A program made the position numbers and the translations under genes. From Paenibacillus sp. CF384 (GTDB lineage: Bacteria > Bacillota > Bacilli > Paenibacillales > Paenibacillaceae): a stretch of 64,000 bases of DNA. Within the stretch, counting starts at the first letter, position 1. Every line of letters starts with the position of its first letter. The stretch covers positions 62,001-126,000 of the forward strand of contig NZ_FNNV01000006.1 of NCBI RefSeq assembly GCF_900106745.1, read 5' to 3'. The notes below the pieces were generated by a model. That model made no database searches, had not been told where the DNA came from, and was given only the letters and a program-made list of their open reading frames with translations. Positions 44,849 to 53,379 of this stretch are shown here, in pieces.

Positions 44849-46480
44849 TTAAATCGAAATCAAATGATGGCCGCTCTGTTGATCATAGGGAATGTCCAAC
44901 AATTTGTCGATCCATGATCTTCCATATGAATTATAGAATTCCATCATATTCAATACGCGTTCCTGAGGCTTGCCCTCCGGCCATAATGACAAGGCGATCC
45001 AGTCCAATTGTCGAAGCGCGGCTCCGAACTTCTTGGCATGCGCATCCATGGTTCGCTTCTCAAGGTACGAGATTTGATCCTTGATGCGAAGCAGATTCTG
45101 ATCCGTCAAATCCCCTAGGCCATTCTCAACAGAAACGGTTAATGCCTTAACGGGCTCGTAGAGTGCTTCAATTCCTGCAAGGGCTGCTGCGAAACCAGCT
45201 TCAATGCCGGTTTCATCCCGCTCCTTGAGCCATGCTTCTCTACAGGCCTTGAATCGGAATGCAACTTCCTCGAAAGACAATCCGTATTTGGACATATACT
45301 TCGACGTTTTGTCTTCTACCAACGTAAAGGACATCCGCGGCACAACAATCGGCATCTGCATGCCTAACACCTTGAAGGCTTCTCCGGTCAACGACCAATA
45401 AGCAACCTCGCCCGGACCTAGAACCGCAGCCAGAACAGGCAGCACATAATCCTGCATGATCGGCCTTGTCAGAACATTGTTGCTGAAGCGCTGAGGTTCA
45501 TGCTCTGCCCATTCACGCAATTGCTCTACAGGCCATGATTTGGTGCCTTTACGATTCCGATACTGACCTTCCTGCTTATGCAGCAGAATCCGTTCTTCCT
45601 CGTCGAAGAGAAACAAATTCGCGCTGCCCTGCGTAACATCCGCTGCAGGCGTGAATCCATGCTCTCTAAGCTGGCTGGCGCTGTGGAAGTATGCCGATTC
45701 GAGCTCATCGTTGCGTGCCAGCATTTGACCGAACATCGGTGCTTCCAGCTTCCGTATGGCCGCATCATCCGCATCGAGCAGAATAAGCCCTTGGCTGCCA
45801 AACAGCCACCCGAGCAAATAAGCGAACAATTCGGACAACGTCTCGGATTGTTTCGCGAATTGGCCAAGCTTCTCAAGGAGCTCTGGCTTAAATGATGTGT
45901 CAGGCAATGCAGTACTAAGGAGTTGTACAGCTTCCGTGAACGTCTCCTGCGTGATCTTCGTCCTGCTGACAGCAGTGCGAGCACCTTTCGGTCGTTGAAC
46001 GGCCAATCGGGTCAAAGCAGCTGCTTCTCCCCGCACATAAGCATGATTGACTTCATCGAAGTCATGGTCTTCACCGGCAATCCAGAACACCGGCACAACA
46101 ATGGAACCTAGCCGCGCTGAAGCTTCCTTCGCTGCGGAGATCGTCGTAACCGCTTTATGAATGACGAGCATCGGACCTGTCCATAAGCCTGCCTGCTGAC
46201 CGGTCACAATAACCGGCGCCCCCGAGCGGATCGCGTCAATATTCGCCATGACCGCAGCTTCGTTGTTGTAACGTGTATTGTACGTTTGAAGCGTGTCCCC
46301 AAGAAGACGGGCATCCGTGCGCTTATGTGCATTCTCCGAGAGCCAGCTCATCCTGCGTTTCCAGTGCGTATGTTCTGCCGCGTGGCTGCCGAACAGCGCC
46401 TCTACGCCGGGGTGACTTCGATGTATATAAGCTTCGGTGACAGGCTGTCCGAAAGGCAGCTGAACCGTATCGATTATCAT
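44849..46480 (-). CDS. bshC: BshC, putative bacillithiol cysteine ligase
   Basis: BshC completes bacillithiol, the low-molecular-weight thiol of many Firmicutes, by adding cysteine to GlcN-malate. The 543-aa protein has the Rossmann-like core (VIVTGQQAGLWTGPMLVIHKA, VPVFWIAGEDHDFDEVNH) and an internal coiled coil, as in the family (YllA in B. subtilis). ATG 46480 has an AAAGG site. In B. subtilis it also precedes mraZ in this neighbourhood. Confidence 0.92.
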   Translation of the reverse strand: MIIDTVQLPFGQPVTEAYIHRSHPGVEALFGSHAAEHTHWKRRMSWLSENAHKRTDARLLGDTLQTYNTRYNNEAAVMANIDAIRSGAPVIVTGQQAGLWTGPMLVIHKAVTTISAAKEASARLGSIVVPVFWIAGEDHDFDEVNHAYVRGEAAALTRLAVQRPKGARTAVSRTKITQETFTEAVQLLSTALPDTSFKPELLEKLGQFAKQSETLSELFAYLLGWLFGSQGLILLDADDAAIRKLEAPMFGQMLARNDELESAYFHSASQLREHGFTPAADVTQGSANLFLFDEEERILLHKQEGQYRNRKGTKSWPVEQLREWAEHEPQRFSNNVLTRPIMQDYVLPVLAAVLGPGEVAYWSLTGEAFKVLGMQMPIVVPRMSFTLVEDKTSKYMSKYGLSFEEVAFRFKACREAWLKERDETGIEAGFAAALAGIEALYEPVKALTVSVENGLGDLTDQNLLRIKDQISYLEKRTMDAHAKKFGAALRQLDWIALSLWPEGKPQERVLNMMEFYNSYGRSWIDKLLDIPYDQQSGHHLISI

Positions 46481-46542
46481 GGATAGTCTCTACCTTTCTC
46501 CCTCGTAAATATCAACCTTAATAAGTCCGGTTTTTCTCATTC

Positions 46543-46571
46543 ATTGTACACAACGTAAAGCGCACCGTCAA
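46543..46571 (-). promoter_or_regulatory. sigma-A promoter of bshC-ahcY
   Basis: TTGACG (46566-46571) and TACAAT (46543-46548) are exactly 17 bases apart on the minus strand. The -35 box overlaps the T tract of the preceding terminator by two bases. Confidence 0.75.
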
Positions 46572-46602
46572 AAAAAACCACCCTCCTTAATTGGAGAGCG
46601 GT
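46570..46602 (-). terminator. Rho-independent terminator of the panE-DUF3397 unit
   Basis: ACCGCTCTCC and GGAGGGTGGT arms around AATTA, followed by an eight-T tract on the minus strand. Confidence 0.88.
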
Positions 46603-46634
46603 CATCTATTCTCTTATTGATCAACTGACAACGA

Positions 46635-47030
46635 TTACACGTTAAAAAAACTCTTCCCGATGCCGATACACATCAGTATGACGTAGCAAAGACTCATGAG
46701 AAAGAAACCGAGACGCCAGATCGCGCGTATAATACGGCGCATATTGATGTTGCCTTTTATTCGGTACTGCACGTTACCGAGCAGCCCGCCAATTAGAAGA
46801 AGGACGAGCAAGATCCCATAAATACCAAATGAACTGTTGAATATTTTTTCAAACAATACGGCCACGCAGCCGATCAGGAGTGCCGTAGTTACATCCATAG
46901 CGGTGCTGAATGCACGCTTCTTATCACCAGTGAAAGCTCCATAACCAAAATAAACGAGAAGAAACGGTATAATCGGAAGAACGGCAAGAAAAGCGTAGAC
47001 ATTCTTGATGCTTTCCCAAATCCAATGCAT
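46635..47030 (-). CDS. DUF3397-type membrane protein
   Basis: This 131-aa protein has four hydrophobic segments (about residues 12-32, 43-62, 68-85, 106-126). Sequence and location between panE and bshC fit the DUF3397 family of unknown function. It follows panE by 26 bases with a GAGAGGGG site and ends before a strong terminator, so it is likely co-transcribed with panE. Confidence 0.75.
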   Translation of the reverse strand: MHWIWESIKNVYAFLAVLPIIPFLLVYFGYGAFTGDKKRAFSTAMDVTTALLIGCVAVLFEKIFNSSFGIYGILLVLLLIGGLLGNVQYRIKGNINMRRIIRAIWRLGFFLMSLCYVILMCIGIGKSFFNV

Positions 47031-47056
47031 CCTCGGTTCGCCCCTCTCTACGGTTA

Positions 47057-47992
47057 TTAGTTCGTCTGGAGTGTTTTAATGAGTGTCAGGACGGCTTCAT
47101 TCATAGGTGCAGATACTTGCATGGTCCCGGCCAGCGACACGATGCCGCCGTTAATCCAATCGATCTCGGTTATGCGTCCTGCCTGTACATCTCGCAGCAT
47201 GGAAGATTGGTTCCCTGCGGTCGCTTCACAAATGCGAAGCAGCTGTTCCCAACTGTCTGCGTCCTTCGTCATCCCGGCAAGAGTAAGGATATGCTCGCTC
47301 TCTTCATGCAAAGCTTTCATCCAGCGCAACCGGCTTGGCTCAGAAGGAAGCTCTCCGTTCTTCACCGCGAATATGCCTGTCAGTGGATTAATGACAGCAT
47401 TGATCAGTAATTTCCTGTAAACAACATTCTCCATCTCATTCGACAGTTTGCCTTCAATTCCTGCACCAAATAGCGATTTTAACAACATTTTTTGAGGTTT
47501 GCTCGCTTTTTCTTCGTTTTTCGGCCAACTGCCGAACGTAATCGTCCCGCTTCCTGTATGGTGAACAGAATATTCGTCGATTCGCATCGCACCTTCTGTT
47601 GTTATGGCGGCATTCAGCTGCTCCTTGGGACACACCTTCCTGAGCAAATCCAGATGCCCAATCCCATTCTGAAGCGCAAGAACGGAACAACCCCGAGCGG
47701 TCATAGCTCCTAGCTGACGCAGCAGATGATCGCTCAGATGCACTTGCTTAACGGTCAGCCATATCCAATCCTCTTGTCGCAATGCATCCGGAACATAGCT
47801 ATCAATCGTCGAAGCCTGTACCCGAACCTGGCAATGCCCGCCATCCCGTTTGGTCAACCGGATCCCTTCCTCGCGCAGCATCTTCGCTTGCTCTTCGGAT
47901 CGCGTCAATAAGACAACTTCCATTCCAGCATCCGCCAGCCTTGCCCCATATAAAAGTCCGAGCGCCCCCGCGCCTACGATGATCATTCTCAC
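47057..47992 (-). CDS. panE: 2-dehydropantoate 2-reductase
   Basis: PanE reduces ketopantoate to pantoate with NADPH in pantothenate and CoA synthesis. The 311-aa protein has the nucleotide-binding loop VGAGALGLLYGARLA, the catalytic-Lys segment KLLINAVINPLTGIFAV and the C-terminal AGRITEIDWINGGIV. The gene probably starts at GTG 47992 with a GAGG site. It shares its neighbourhood with B. subtilis ylbQ. Confidence 0.9.
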   Translation of the reverse strand: MRMIIVGAGALGLLYGARLADAGMEVVLLTRSEEQAKMLREEGIRLTKRDGGHCQVRVQASTIDSYVPDALRQEDWIWLTVKQVHLSDHLLRQLGAMTARGCSVLALQNGIGHLDLLRKVCPKEQLNAAITTEGAMRIDEYSVHHTGSGTITFGSWPKNEEKASKPQKMLLKSLFGAGIEGKLSNEMENVVYRKLLINAVINPLTGIFAVKNGELPSEPSRLRWMKALHEESEHILTLAGMTKDADSWEQLLRICEATAGNQSSMLRDVQAGRITEIDWINGGIVSLAGTMQVSAPMNEAVLTLIKTLQTN

Positions 47993-48046
47993 TGGTTTGC
48001 CTCATTTCTCCTCTGCCTGATTAAACTTATCGTAACAGAAGCAAAC

Positions 48047-48087
48047 TAAAAAATCCCGCCGCACCTATAGCAGGTTCGGAGAGATTT
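48047..48087 (-). terminator. Probable terminator of rsfA
   Basis: AAAATC and ACCTGC arms with a TATA loop and mismatches, followed by a six-T tract on the minus strand, about thirty bases after the rsfA stop. Confidence 0.6.
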
Positions 48088-48117
48088 TGGAGAGCCGCCT
48101 TCAAGCAATCAAGCCGG

Positions 48118-48765
48118 CTATTCGATTCGTTCCAAGTTACCGTTTGCATCCATCTTGAAGCGAGGTTTAGCCTCATCTTCTTCTGTCAGCACGGTCAAGC
48201 GGCGTGCACGGTCCATAATTTGAATGAGTGTCTTGTAGTCGTCATTGACCGCACGATAATCCGTTTGGGCATTGTTGACTTCAAGCGACAACCTTTCATT
48301 GAGCTCACGCAAGGTGAATAATTCTTCATCCTTCTCGCGCAGATCGCGTTCAAGCGTCTTGATCTGGCGATTGAGCTCTTGATAAGTACCTTTCCATTGC
48401 CGCAGAAATCGGATAACGGTATCAATGGATAGCGATTCTTCCGTCAACGGATCATTCTTGAATGCACGCTCTTCTGTGTCGATCATGCTGATTGCGGATA
48501 CATGAGGTGTTGCAACGTACGTTTGTTTTTTCATATAGTTCCGCTTCTGACGCTGCTGCTTTGCAATTTGTATCGCATCTTCATAGCGTTTGCGGACACA
48601 GCTGTTCCAGCGGAATCCGCATGCGGCCGAAGTTCGGCCGATCCGCTCTCCTACTTCCTCAAAAGCGGCCAACTGCGTGCTTCCCTCGCGGATATGCCGC
48701 AGCGTCACTTCGGCTAGGATGAGATCGTCATCCGGGCTCCAGGCATCTTGTCTGACTGCTGTCAT
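48118..48765 (-). CDS. RsfA-family prespore transcriptional regulator
   Basis: A 215-aa protein with an N-terminal Myb/SANT-like DNA-binding domain (RQDAWSPDDDLILAEVTLRHIREGSTQLAAFEEVGERIGRT) with the expected Trp residues, and a C-terminal coiled coil (about residues 125-175). RsfA-type regulators adjust sigma-F-dependent genes in the forespore. A close sigma-F promoter match lies upstream (48847-48876). ATG 48765 has a TAGGAGG site. B. subtilis YlbO holds the same relative position. Confidence 0.88.
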   Translation of the reverse strand: MTAVRQDAWSPDDDLILAEVTLRHIREGSTQLAAFEEVGERIGRTSAACGFRWNSCVRKRYEDAIQIAKQQRQKRNYMKKQTYVATPHVSAISMIDTEERAFKNDPLTEESLSIDTVIRFLRQWKGTYQELNRQIKTLERDLREKDEELFTLRELNERLSLEVNNAQTDYRAVNDDYKTLIQIMDRARRLTVLTEEDEAKPRFKMDANGNLERIE

Positions 48766-48846
48766 GCAACCAAAACCTCCTAACATTAGGCGCTTACTTT
48801 ATCTCTATGCCCTTGGTAGAGTTCATAGAATCTATCGGATACTAAT

Positions 48847-48876
48847 TTGTATATCCATTTTTTTGACGGCTCATAC
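48847..48876 (-). promoter_or_regulatory. Candidate sigma-F promoter of the rsfA-like gene
   Basis: On the minus strand, GTATG (48872-48876), 15 bases, then GGATATACAA (48847-48856). The consensus is GYATA, 15 bases, GGNNANAMTW; two positions differ. Forespore control fits the product. Confidence 0.55.
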
Positions 48877-48960
48877 ATGTTTTATTGCAATTTGAAGCAA
48901 ACTTGTATGAGAGCGTGAAAAGAAGGCGAAAAGTTTGCCAATTCGTCACGACTGAAACAG

Positions 48961-48989
48961 TTTACACATGTTACCTGAAACGTTATAAT
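48961..48989 (+). promoter_or_regulatory. sigma-A promoter of the DUF2626 gene
   Basis: TTTACA (48961-48966) and TATAAT (48984-48989) are exactly 17 bases apart on the plus strand. Transcription should start near 48996, which rules out the in-frame start at 48988. Confidence 0.8.
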
Positions 48990-49035
48990 GGGCAATAGTA
49001 ATTGGGTCGAGATTGACGAGAAGGGGGATGAAATC

Positions 49036-49272
49036 ATGGCACGCATGTTCCGAGTGCTCGGTTTCTGGACGCTTGTAATCGCGCTAATGGCGTTTGCAGG
49101 GCATATGACCGAGATGGCACTCTTGTTCTTTATTCAAACCGTCGTGTTTGTCCTGTTAGGCTATTTGAACTTTTCCGAAAGAACCTATATGTTGATGTTC
49201 TGGGGATACATGTTTATCTCGTTCGTCAGCTTCACGTATTGGACCGTATTTGTAATGGGTAACCCATTCTAA
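49036..49272 (+). CDS. DUF2626-family small membrane protein
   Basis: A 78-aa protein with three hydrophobic segments (about residues 5-22, 26-45, 51-72), starting MARMFRVLGFWTLVIALMAFAGHM. I recognise the DUF2626 family, widespread in Bacillales, function unknown. An AGGGGGAT site precedes the ATG. It has its own promoter and terminator, so it is a monocistronic gene. Confidence 0.82.
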   Translation: MARMFRVLGFWTLVIALMAFAGHMTEMALLFFIQTVVFVLLGYLNFSERTYMLMFWGYMFISFVSFTYWTVFVMGNPF

Positions 49273-49306
49273 TAAAACGGACCTTCCGACATTCACAAAT
49301 AGCCAA

Positions 49307-49354
49307 AAGGCTGCTCCGAGAAGATGGACGACCATCTCCGGAACAGCCTTTTTT
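49307..49354. terminator. Terminator of the DUF2626 gene, probably bidirectional
   Basis: AAGGCTG and CCATCT arms around ACGA pair with AGATGG and CAGCCTT, followed by six Ts on the plus strand. It lies between convergent genes. Confidence 0.88.
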
Positions 49355-49365
49355 CGTTTCCCCGC

Positions 49366-50592
49366 TTATACGCCTTTGACCAGTACCATCACTTTAAACG
49401 ACTCGCTCATATTATCGCTCAGCAGCAGCTGACGAATGGATCGATTGCGTCTAGCCGCTTCGCTGAATGGATTAGTCCCGTCATGGGCGACTAAGTCCTG
49501 CAGTAAGCCTTGATCAAGAAGGAATTGCTTCTGCGTGTCATAATATTGCACCTGCCAGCCCGCCTGTTCAGCTGCATGTCTGCAAGCCGTGAAGTTGATA
49601 TGCGAGGTCATGTCCTGCTCTCCCGGAAGGATGAACGGACGGTCATGCGCCATATGATCCTTATAACATAGCAGTGTCCCGTGCATACGATGCGATGCCG
49701 TAATTTCCGGCACCTCATGGCCATAGTCCACGAGCAATAATGCGCCATGTTCTACCAGCTGGCCCAGCTCTGTAATCCACTGCTCGGCAGCAAGGTTCAC
49801 CTCGGTAATCTGCCCTTCCAGCAACTCGATTCCATCCCGATGCAGTACCATTGCAATCCGTTCGTCGGTTAGGGCTGTATAAACGTAGCGAAGCACTTCT
49901 TCATCATCGCTGACATTCACAGCTACGCCAAGCTCCCACAGCCTACCTTCTTTCATGACGACCCGATGCACCGGAAAAGCATCCAGCAGCTCATTCGCAA
50001 TGATGATGGTATACGGCCTCGCCGTCGATGCGGCTCCATTGCTGCGGGTTGTCTCATTCATAACATTCTTGGCCTCTTGCGGCGTCACGTAATGCAGTTG
50101 AGGCCGCGGAGCAGCTATAGTGTCGAGGTCAGCCAATGCCAGCTCCAGCCTCGACTGAGCCGCTTCTAGATGCACGGGGTTGCTGTCCACGATGTAATGC
50201 TGTACTTGTGACAACCACGAGTGGCGAGCGGAGGACCAAGCCGCTATCATTTGCTCGGAGAGCAGACCTGTACCCGCCCCCCATTCCGCAAACCTTACCA
50301 CGGAATCCTTCTGGCAGTTTGCCAATTCGGCCGCACAGCTTGCCAGCTTCTCTCCCATAATGGAGCCGATCGCAGAGCTCGTATAGAAATCGCCTTTCTT
50401 GCCGACGCGCACGTCTCCGGAACGATAATACCCTTCTTTCTCGTCATATAAACATATGGCCATATAATCGTGAAACGAAATGCAGCTGACTTCAGCATTC
50501 TCCCTATCGTGTACGGAAACCCTGCCCCTCAACTGACTTTGTGCAATTTGTTCCTCAATCGTTAAGGATAATCGTCGGCTGTTTCTGTTCAT
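49366..50592 (-). CDS. MidA/NDUFAF7-like SAM-dependent methyltransferase
   Basis: A 408-aa protein with a class I methyltransferase core: motif I EWGAGTGLLSEQM, then IVDSNPVHLEAAQSRL and IIANELLDAFPVH. The FHDYMAICLYDEKEGYY start and ALLLVDYGHEV match the COG1565 family, whose mitochondrial member methylates a complex I subunit; the bacterial substrate is unknown. ATG 50592 has a GGAGGG site; the longer in-frame form would run into the divergent gene. Confidence 0.85.
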   Translation of the reverse strand: MNRNSRRLSLTIEEQIAQSQLRGRVSVHDRENAEVSCISFHDYMAICLYDEKEGYYRSGDVRVGKKGDFYTSSAIGSIMGEKLASCAAELANCQKDSVVRFAEWGAGTGLLSEQMIAAWSSARHSWLSQVQHYIVDSNPVHLEAAQSRLELALADLDTIAAPRPQLHYVTPQEAKNVMNETTRSNGAASTARPYTIIIANELLDAFPVHRVVMKEGRLWELGVAVNVSDDEEVLRYVYTALTDERIAMVLHRDGIELLEGQITEVNLAAEQWITELGQLVEHGALLLVDYGHEVPEITASHRMHGTLLCYKDHMAHDRPFILPGEQDMTSHINFTACRHAAEQAGWQVQYYDTQKQFLLDQGLLQDLVAHDGTNPFSEAARRNRSIRQLLLSDNMSESFKVMVLVKGV

Positions 50593-50609
50593 GCAATCCC
50601 TCCAAATCA

Positions 50610-50638
50610 AGGACAAAATTAATGCCTGCAGATATAAT
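50610..50638 (+). promoter_or_regulatory. Candidate sigma-A promoter of the secreted coiled-coil gene
   Basis: AGGACA (50610-50615) and TATAAT (50633-50638) are 17 bases apart on the plus strand. The -35 box matches only 4 of 6 positions. Confidence 0.5.
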
Positions 50639-50695
50639 AGAATTGGTACATGCATATAGTAGTGCATGCAAAGTGTGAAGAAAGGGGAGCCCTTC

Positions 50696-51781
50696 GTGAA
50701 AGGAACGATACGCCGCCGGATTGCGGCGTTCGCCGTTTGCGCGCTCGCAGTTTGGCTGACCATTTACCCCGTATTCGCCGACCCGGCAACTCCTAAGGAT
50801 GAAGAGGTCCGAGCGATACTGGAGAAAAGCCTCTCCGTCGTTGAAATTGACAAAGAAATTGCACGCGTAAAAGAACAGCAGCAGACAATCCTTGCACAGC
50901 TGGATGATTCCAAAGCGAAGCTGGCAAGCCAAGAACAAACGATCGAGAAGAAACGTGAAGAGGCAGGGAAGGTACTTCGCGCCTACTACACCGGTGAACG
51001 GGATATTTTTCTGACGGCTCTTGTTTCCTCGGACAATTTATCGGAGCTGCTGCAGCTGCTTGATTTTTTTGATCTCATCTTATCTAATGACAAGCTTACG
51101 CTGAACACCTACATGAAGCAATATCGAGAGCTCAAGAAAAACATCAGCAAGCTCGATACGCAGTCTGAACAGCTTGCCGAAGTCGAAGAACGCCTTACTA
51201 CGCAGCGAAACCGCGTTATTGCGCTTCAGAAGGATGTCGATTCCTCGCTAAGCGGCCGGTCTGATGCTGACAATCTCAAACTGCTTATCACCGAATTTAC
51301 GGACTTCTGGCAGAATGTCGGATTGTTAGAGGTAAAACGTTATTTCAGCGCCTTGTCCAAAGCGATGAAGAAAATGCCGGCTTGGGTGCAAAACAATAAA
51401 GACATGCTCGATATTGACGGCTTCAATTATTCCCTCTCCATCCCGGATGATAAACTTAACGCCTTCCTCCGAGAGCAGAACGAGCTGTTTAACAATTTCT
51501 CCTTTACCTTCAAACCGGACGAAGTCATTGTAACCGGCAAACGAGACAACATGGAAGTGCAATTAACGGGGCATTATTCACTAGAGAAGGACGGTTCTAT
51601 CTTATTTCATGTCGATTCGTTAATTTTTAACGGCCTGGAACTTCCAGACACGACAAGAACGGCACTCGAGAAAGAATTCGATCTCGGCTTCTACCCTTCC
51701 AAAATCGTATCCTTCCTCAAAACCAAATCGGTCACCGTAGAAGACGGCAAGCTATTGATTAAGCTTAGCATCAGTCTCTGA
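50696..51781 (+). CDS. Secreted coiled-coil protein of unknown function
   Basis: The 361-aa protein has a signal peptide ending near residue 29 (IAAFAVCALAVWLTIYPVFA), then a long coiled coil (about residues 45-165) resembling the N-terminal domains of PcsB/CwlO-type cell wall hydrolase proteins, including the ISKLDTQSEQLAEVEERL part. It has no NlpC/P60, CHAP or other catalytic domain; instead the C-terminal half (about residues 200-361) looks like an alpha/beta domain I cannot name (YSLSIPDDKLNAFLREQN, VQLTGHYSLEKDGSILF). GTG 50696 has a GGGGAG site. Its 3' end overlaps the convergent gene by 30 bases. Confidence 0.72.
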   Translation: MKGTIRRRIAAFAVCALAVWLTIYPVFADPATPKDEEVRAILEKSLSVVEIDKEIARVKEQQQTILAQLDDSKAKLASQEQTIEKKREEAGKVLRAYYTGERDIFLTALVSSDNLSELLQLLDFFDLILSNDKLTLNTYMKQYRELKKNISKLDTQSEQLAEVEERLTTQRNRVIALQKDVDSSLSGRSDADNLKLLITEFTDFWQNVGLLEVKRYFSALSKAMKKMPAWVQNNKDMLDIDGFNYSLSIPDDKLNAFLREQNELFNNFSFTFKPDEVIVTGKRDNMEVQLTGHYSLEKDGSILFHVDSLIFNGLELPDTTRTALEKEFDLGFYPSKIVSFLKTKSVTVEDGKLLIKLSISL

Positions 51782-53110
51782 CGGCTCCTCGGGCGGTGCT
51801 TCGGCATCGCCTATTGGTCGTTCCGGCACCCCGTTCCACTGTGAGATAAAGGTGCTCGCCAGCTCAGGCGATAGAAGCGTCTGATTTCCTCCGAGCGTAA
51901 CAAGCAGCTTCGACCAACGTTCCCATCTTTCCCGCCAAGAAGGATCTGGCGTTACGGAAGCCCTGCTCAACATGCCAACAAGGAAATGCGGAGGTCGCTT
52001 ATCGATGTCGCTATATTCAAATTCATTCGTCATCGCCGATATTCGAGAAGGCAATCGTCCCAGTGAGCGATAATGATCCAATTGCGACTCTGTAGTGGTC
52101 ATCTCTGTAATGTACGCATTGGCTTCGCTCAGCCTCTCTGTCCCGGCCAGCATGACGAAGCTTCTCCCATTGGCGCGAACGACAGGACCGGTAGTAGAAC
52201 CTATTGTCAGCAGTCCTCTCTCCTCATTTGACAAGGATCTATAGAGCGTCCAAGGCATTATGGCAGACAGGAGCGTACCAGCACCAAAAGCGCCTAGCAG
52301 TTGATTCTTCTGTTGAGCTGGCGCAAGCCTGTAAATCTGAGCAGCAGATTCAGCGGCATAATAGAGCTGTTCCTTCTGCGTAATGGTGAACGGAGATAGA
52401 TTAGCAGCCGCTTCACTGTTTTCCTTAAACATGCCCATCCATGCCGCCATTTCCTTGGGATCGGCCGTATTGAGGTTAAACGGACTGATTTGAGGGTTCG
52501 TTGCCACTACTGTCGCAACGGCAGCCTTCAGTGCTTCCAGATCTTTAGGCGGCGCGCTTAAACCGGCATCCTTAAGTATATTTTTCTGCCAAACCACTAG
52601 CAATGGATTACAATCGAGCGGAACTCCCCATAGCGAGCCATTCCACTTCACGATGCTTGTTAGCGCTTCCATTTGGTCGGCAGCTGTATCTCCCGAGACG
52701 ATATCATCAACGGGGAGCAGAAACCCTTGCACGGCAAATTCCCGCACGCGATCGTTGTCGAGCAGCATCAGATCGAACGGCTCGCCATTCTCCGCTGCCT
52801 TCTTCCTTGCCTCATCAGCATCTTCGTTATGTATGTTCGTCATTTGAATGCTGATTCGAGGATGGGACAGCTTAAAACGTTCATTCTCATCCTGCCAATA
52901 TTGATATTCAGTCTCGTCCATCGAGACAGCGATTGAAAGTGTCGTTCGATCCTGCTCGTCCCCATCAACGACCTCCGGTTTATCGGTCGATAGTTGACCG
53001 TCATCGGAGTGAGTGACCGGCGATCCCGGCTTACCGAACATGGGAACAAGCAGCGCAGCGCAAATCGTAAATACGCTCAGCAGCAGCATGACATATTTTC
53101 TGCGTGACAC
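51752..53110 (-). CDS. Extracellular solute-binding protein (family 1-like)
   Basis: A 452-aa protein with an N-terminal hydrophobic segment (about residues 8-26) without a lipobox, then a type-1-like substrate-binding fold: SIAVSMDETEYQYWQDENERFKLSHP, PFDLMLLDNDRVREFAVQGFLLPVDD, IVKWNGSLWGVPLDCNPLLVVWQKNIL. Such proteins usually deliver sugars to an ABC importer, but no permease or ATPase gene is adjacent. It starts at GTG 53110 after an AAAGGAGG site. The 3' end overlaps the coiled-coil gene by 30 bases. Confidence 0.78.
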   Translation of the reverse strand: MSRRKYVMLLLSVFTICAALLVPMFGKPGSPVTHSDDGQLSTDKPEVVDGDEQDRTTLSIAVSMDETEYQYWQDENERFKLSHPRISIQMTNIHNEDADEARKKAAENGEPFDLMLLDNDRVREFAVQGFLLPVDDIVSGDTAADQMEALTSIVKWNGSLWGVPLDCNPLLVVWQKNILKDAGLSAPPKDLEALKAAVATVVATNPQISPFNLNTADPKEMAAWMGMFKENSEAAANLSPFTITQKEQLYYAAESAAQIYRLAPAQQKNQLLGAFGAGTLLSAIMPWTLYRSLSNEERGLLTIGSTTGPVVRANGRSFVMLAGTERLSEANAYITEMTTTESQLDHYRSLGRLPSRISAMTNEFEYSDIDKRPPHFLVGMLSRASVTPDPSWRERWERWSKLLVTLGGNQTLLSPELASTFISQWNGVPERPIGDAEAPPEEPSETDAKLNQ

Positions 53111-53124
53111 TGTGTCCCTCCTTT

Positions 53125-53231
53125 AATAGGGAGTTTGTCGGAGACAAACTCTCACTGCTGACGCTAATAGGGAGTTTGTTGGAAACAAACTCTCACTGCT
53201 TCCGTTTGTCCTGCGACAAACTCTCACTACT
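53125..53231. repeat. Three tandem hairpin repeats, 41-bp period
   Basis: Copies at 53125-53159, 53166-53200 and 53204-53231 (partial). Each contains a perfect stem: GAGTTTGTC-GGA-GACAAACTC, GAGTTTGTT-GGA-AACAAACTC, and GTTTGTC-CTGC-GACAAAC, followed by TCTCACT. The second copy changes the C-G pair next to the loop to T-A on both arms, a compensatory change. They lie between a solute-binding gene and a divergent small gene. Confidence 0.9.
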
Positions 53232-53379
53232 AACATAAATTTTAGCTAATCTTTATTTTAGCAAGAAAGCGCTTTTTTGTCGCGTGTCAATTGCGTCTAT
53301 CGACCGATTATCAAATTGCTTCGCACCTCAGAATCCGTCATACTTGGAGAAAACTACCCTTTGCGAGGTGGATGCATTC

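Noticed and set aside
53125..53231. CRISPR array
   Set aside because: Only three units, each palindromic with almost no unique spacer, and no cas genes nearby.
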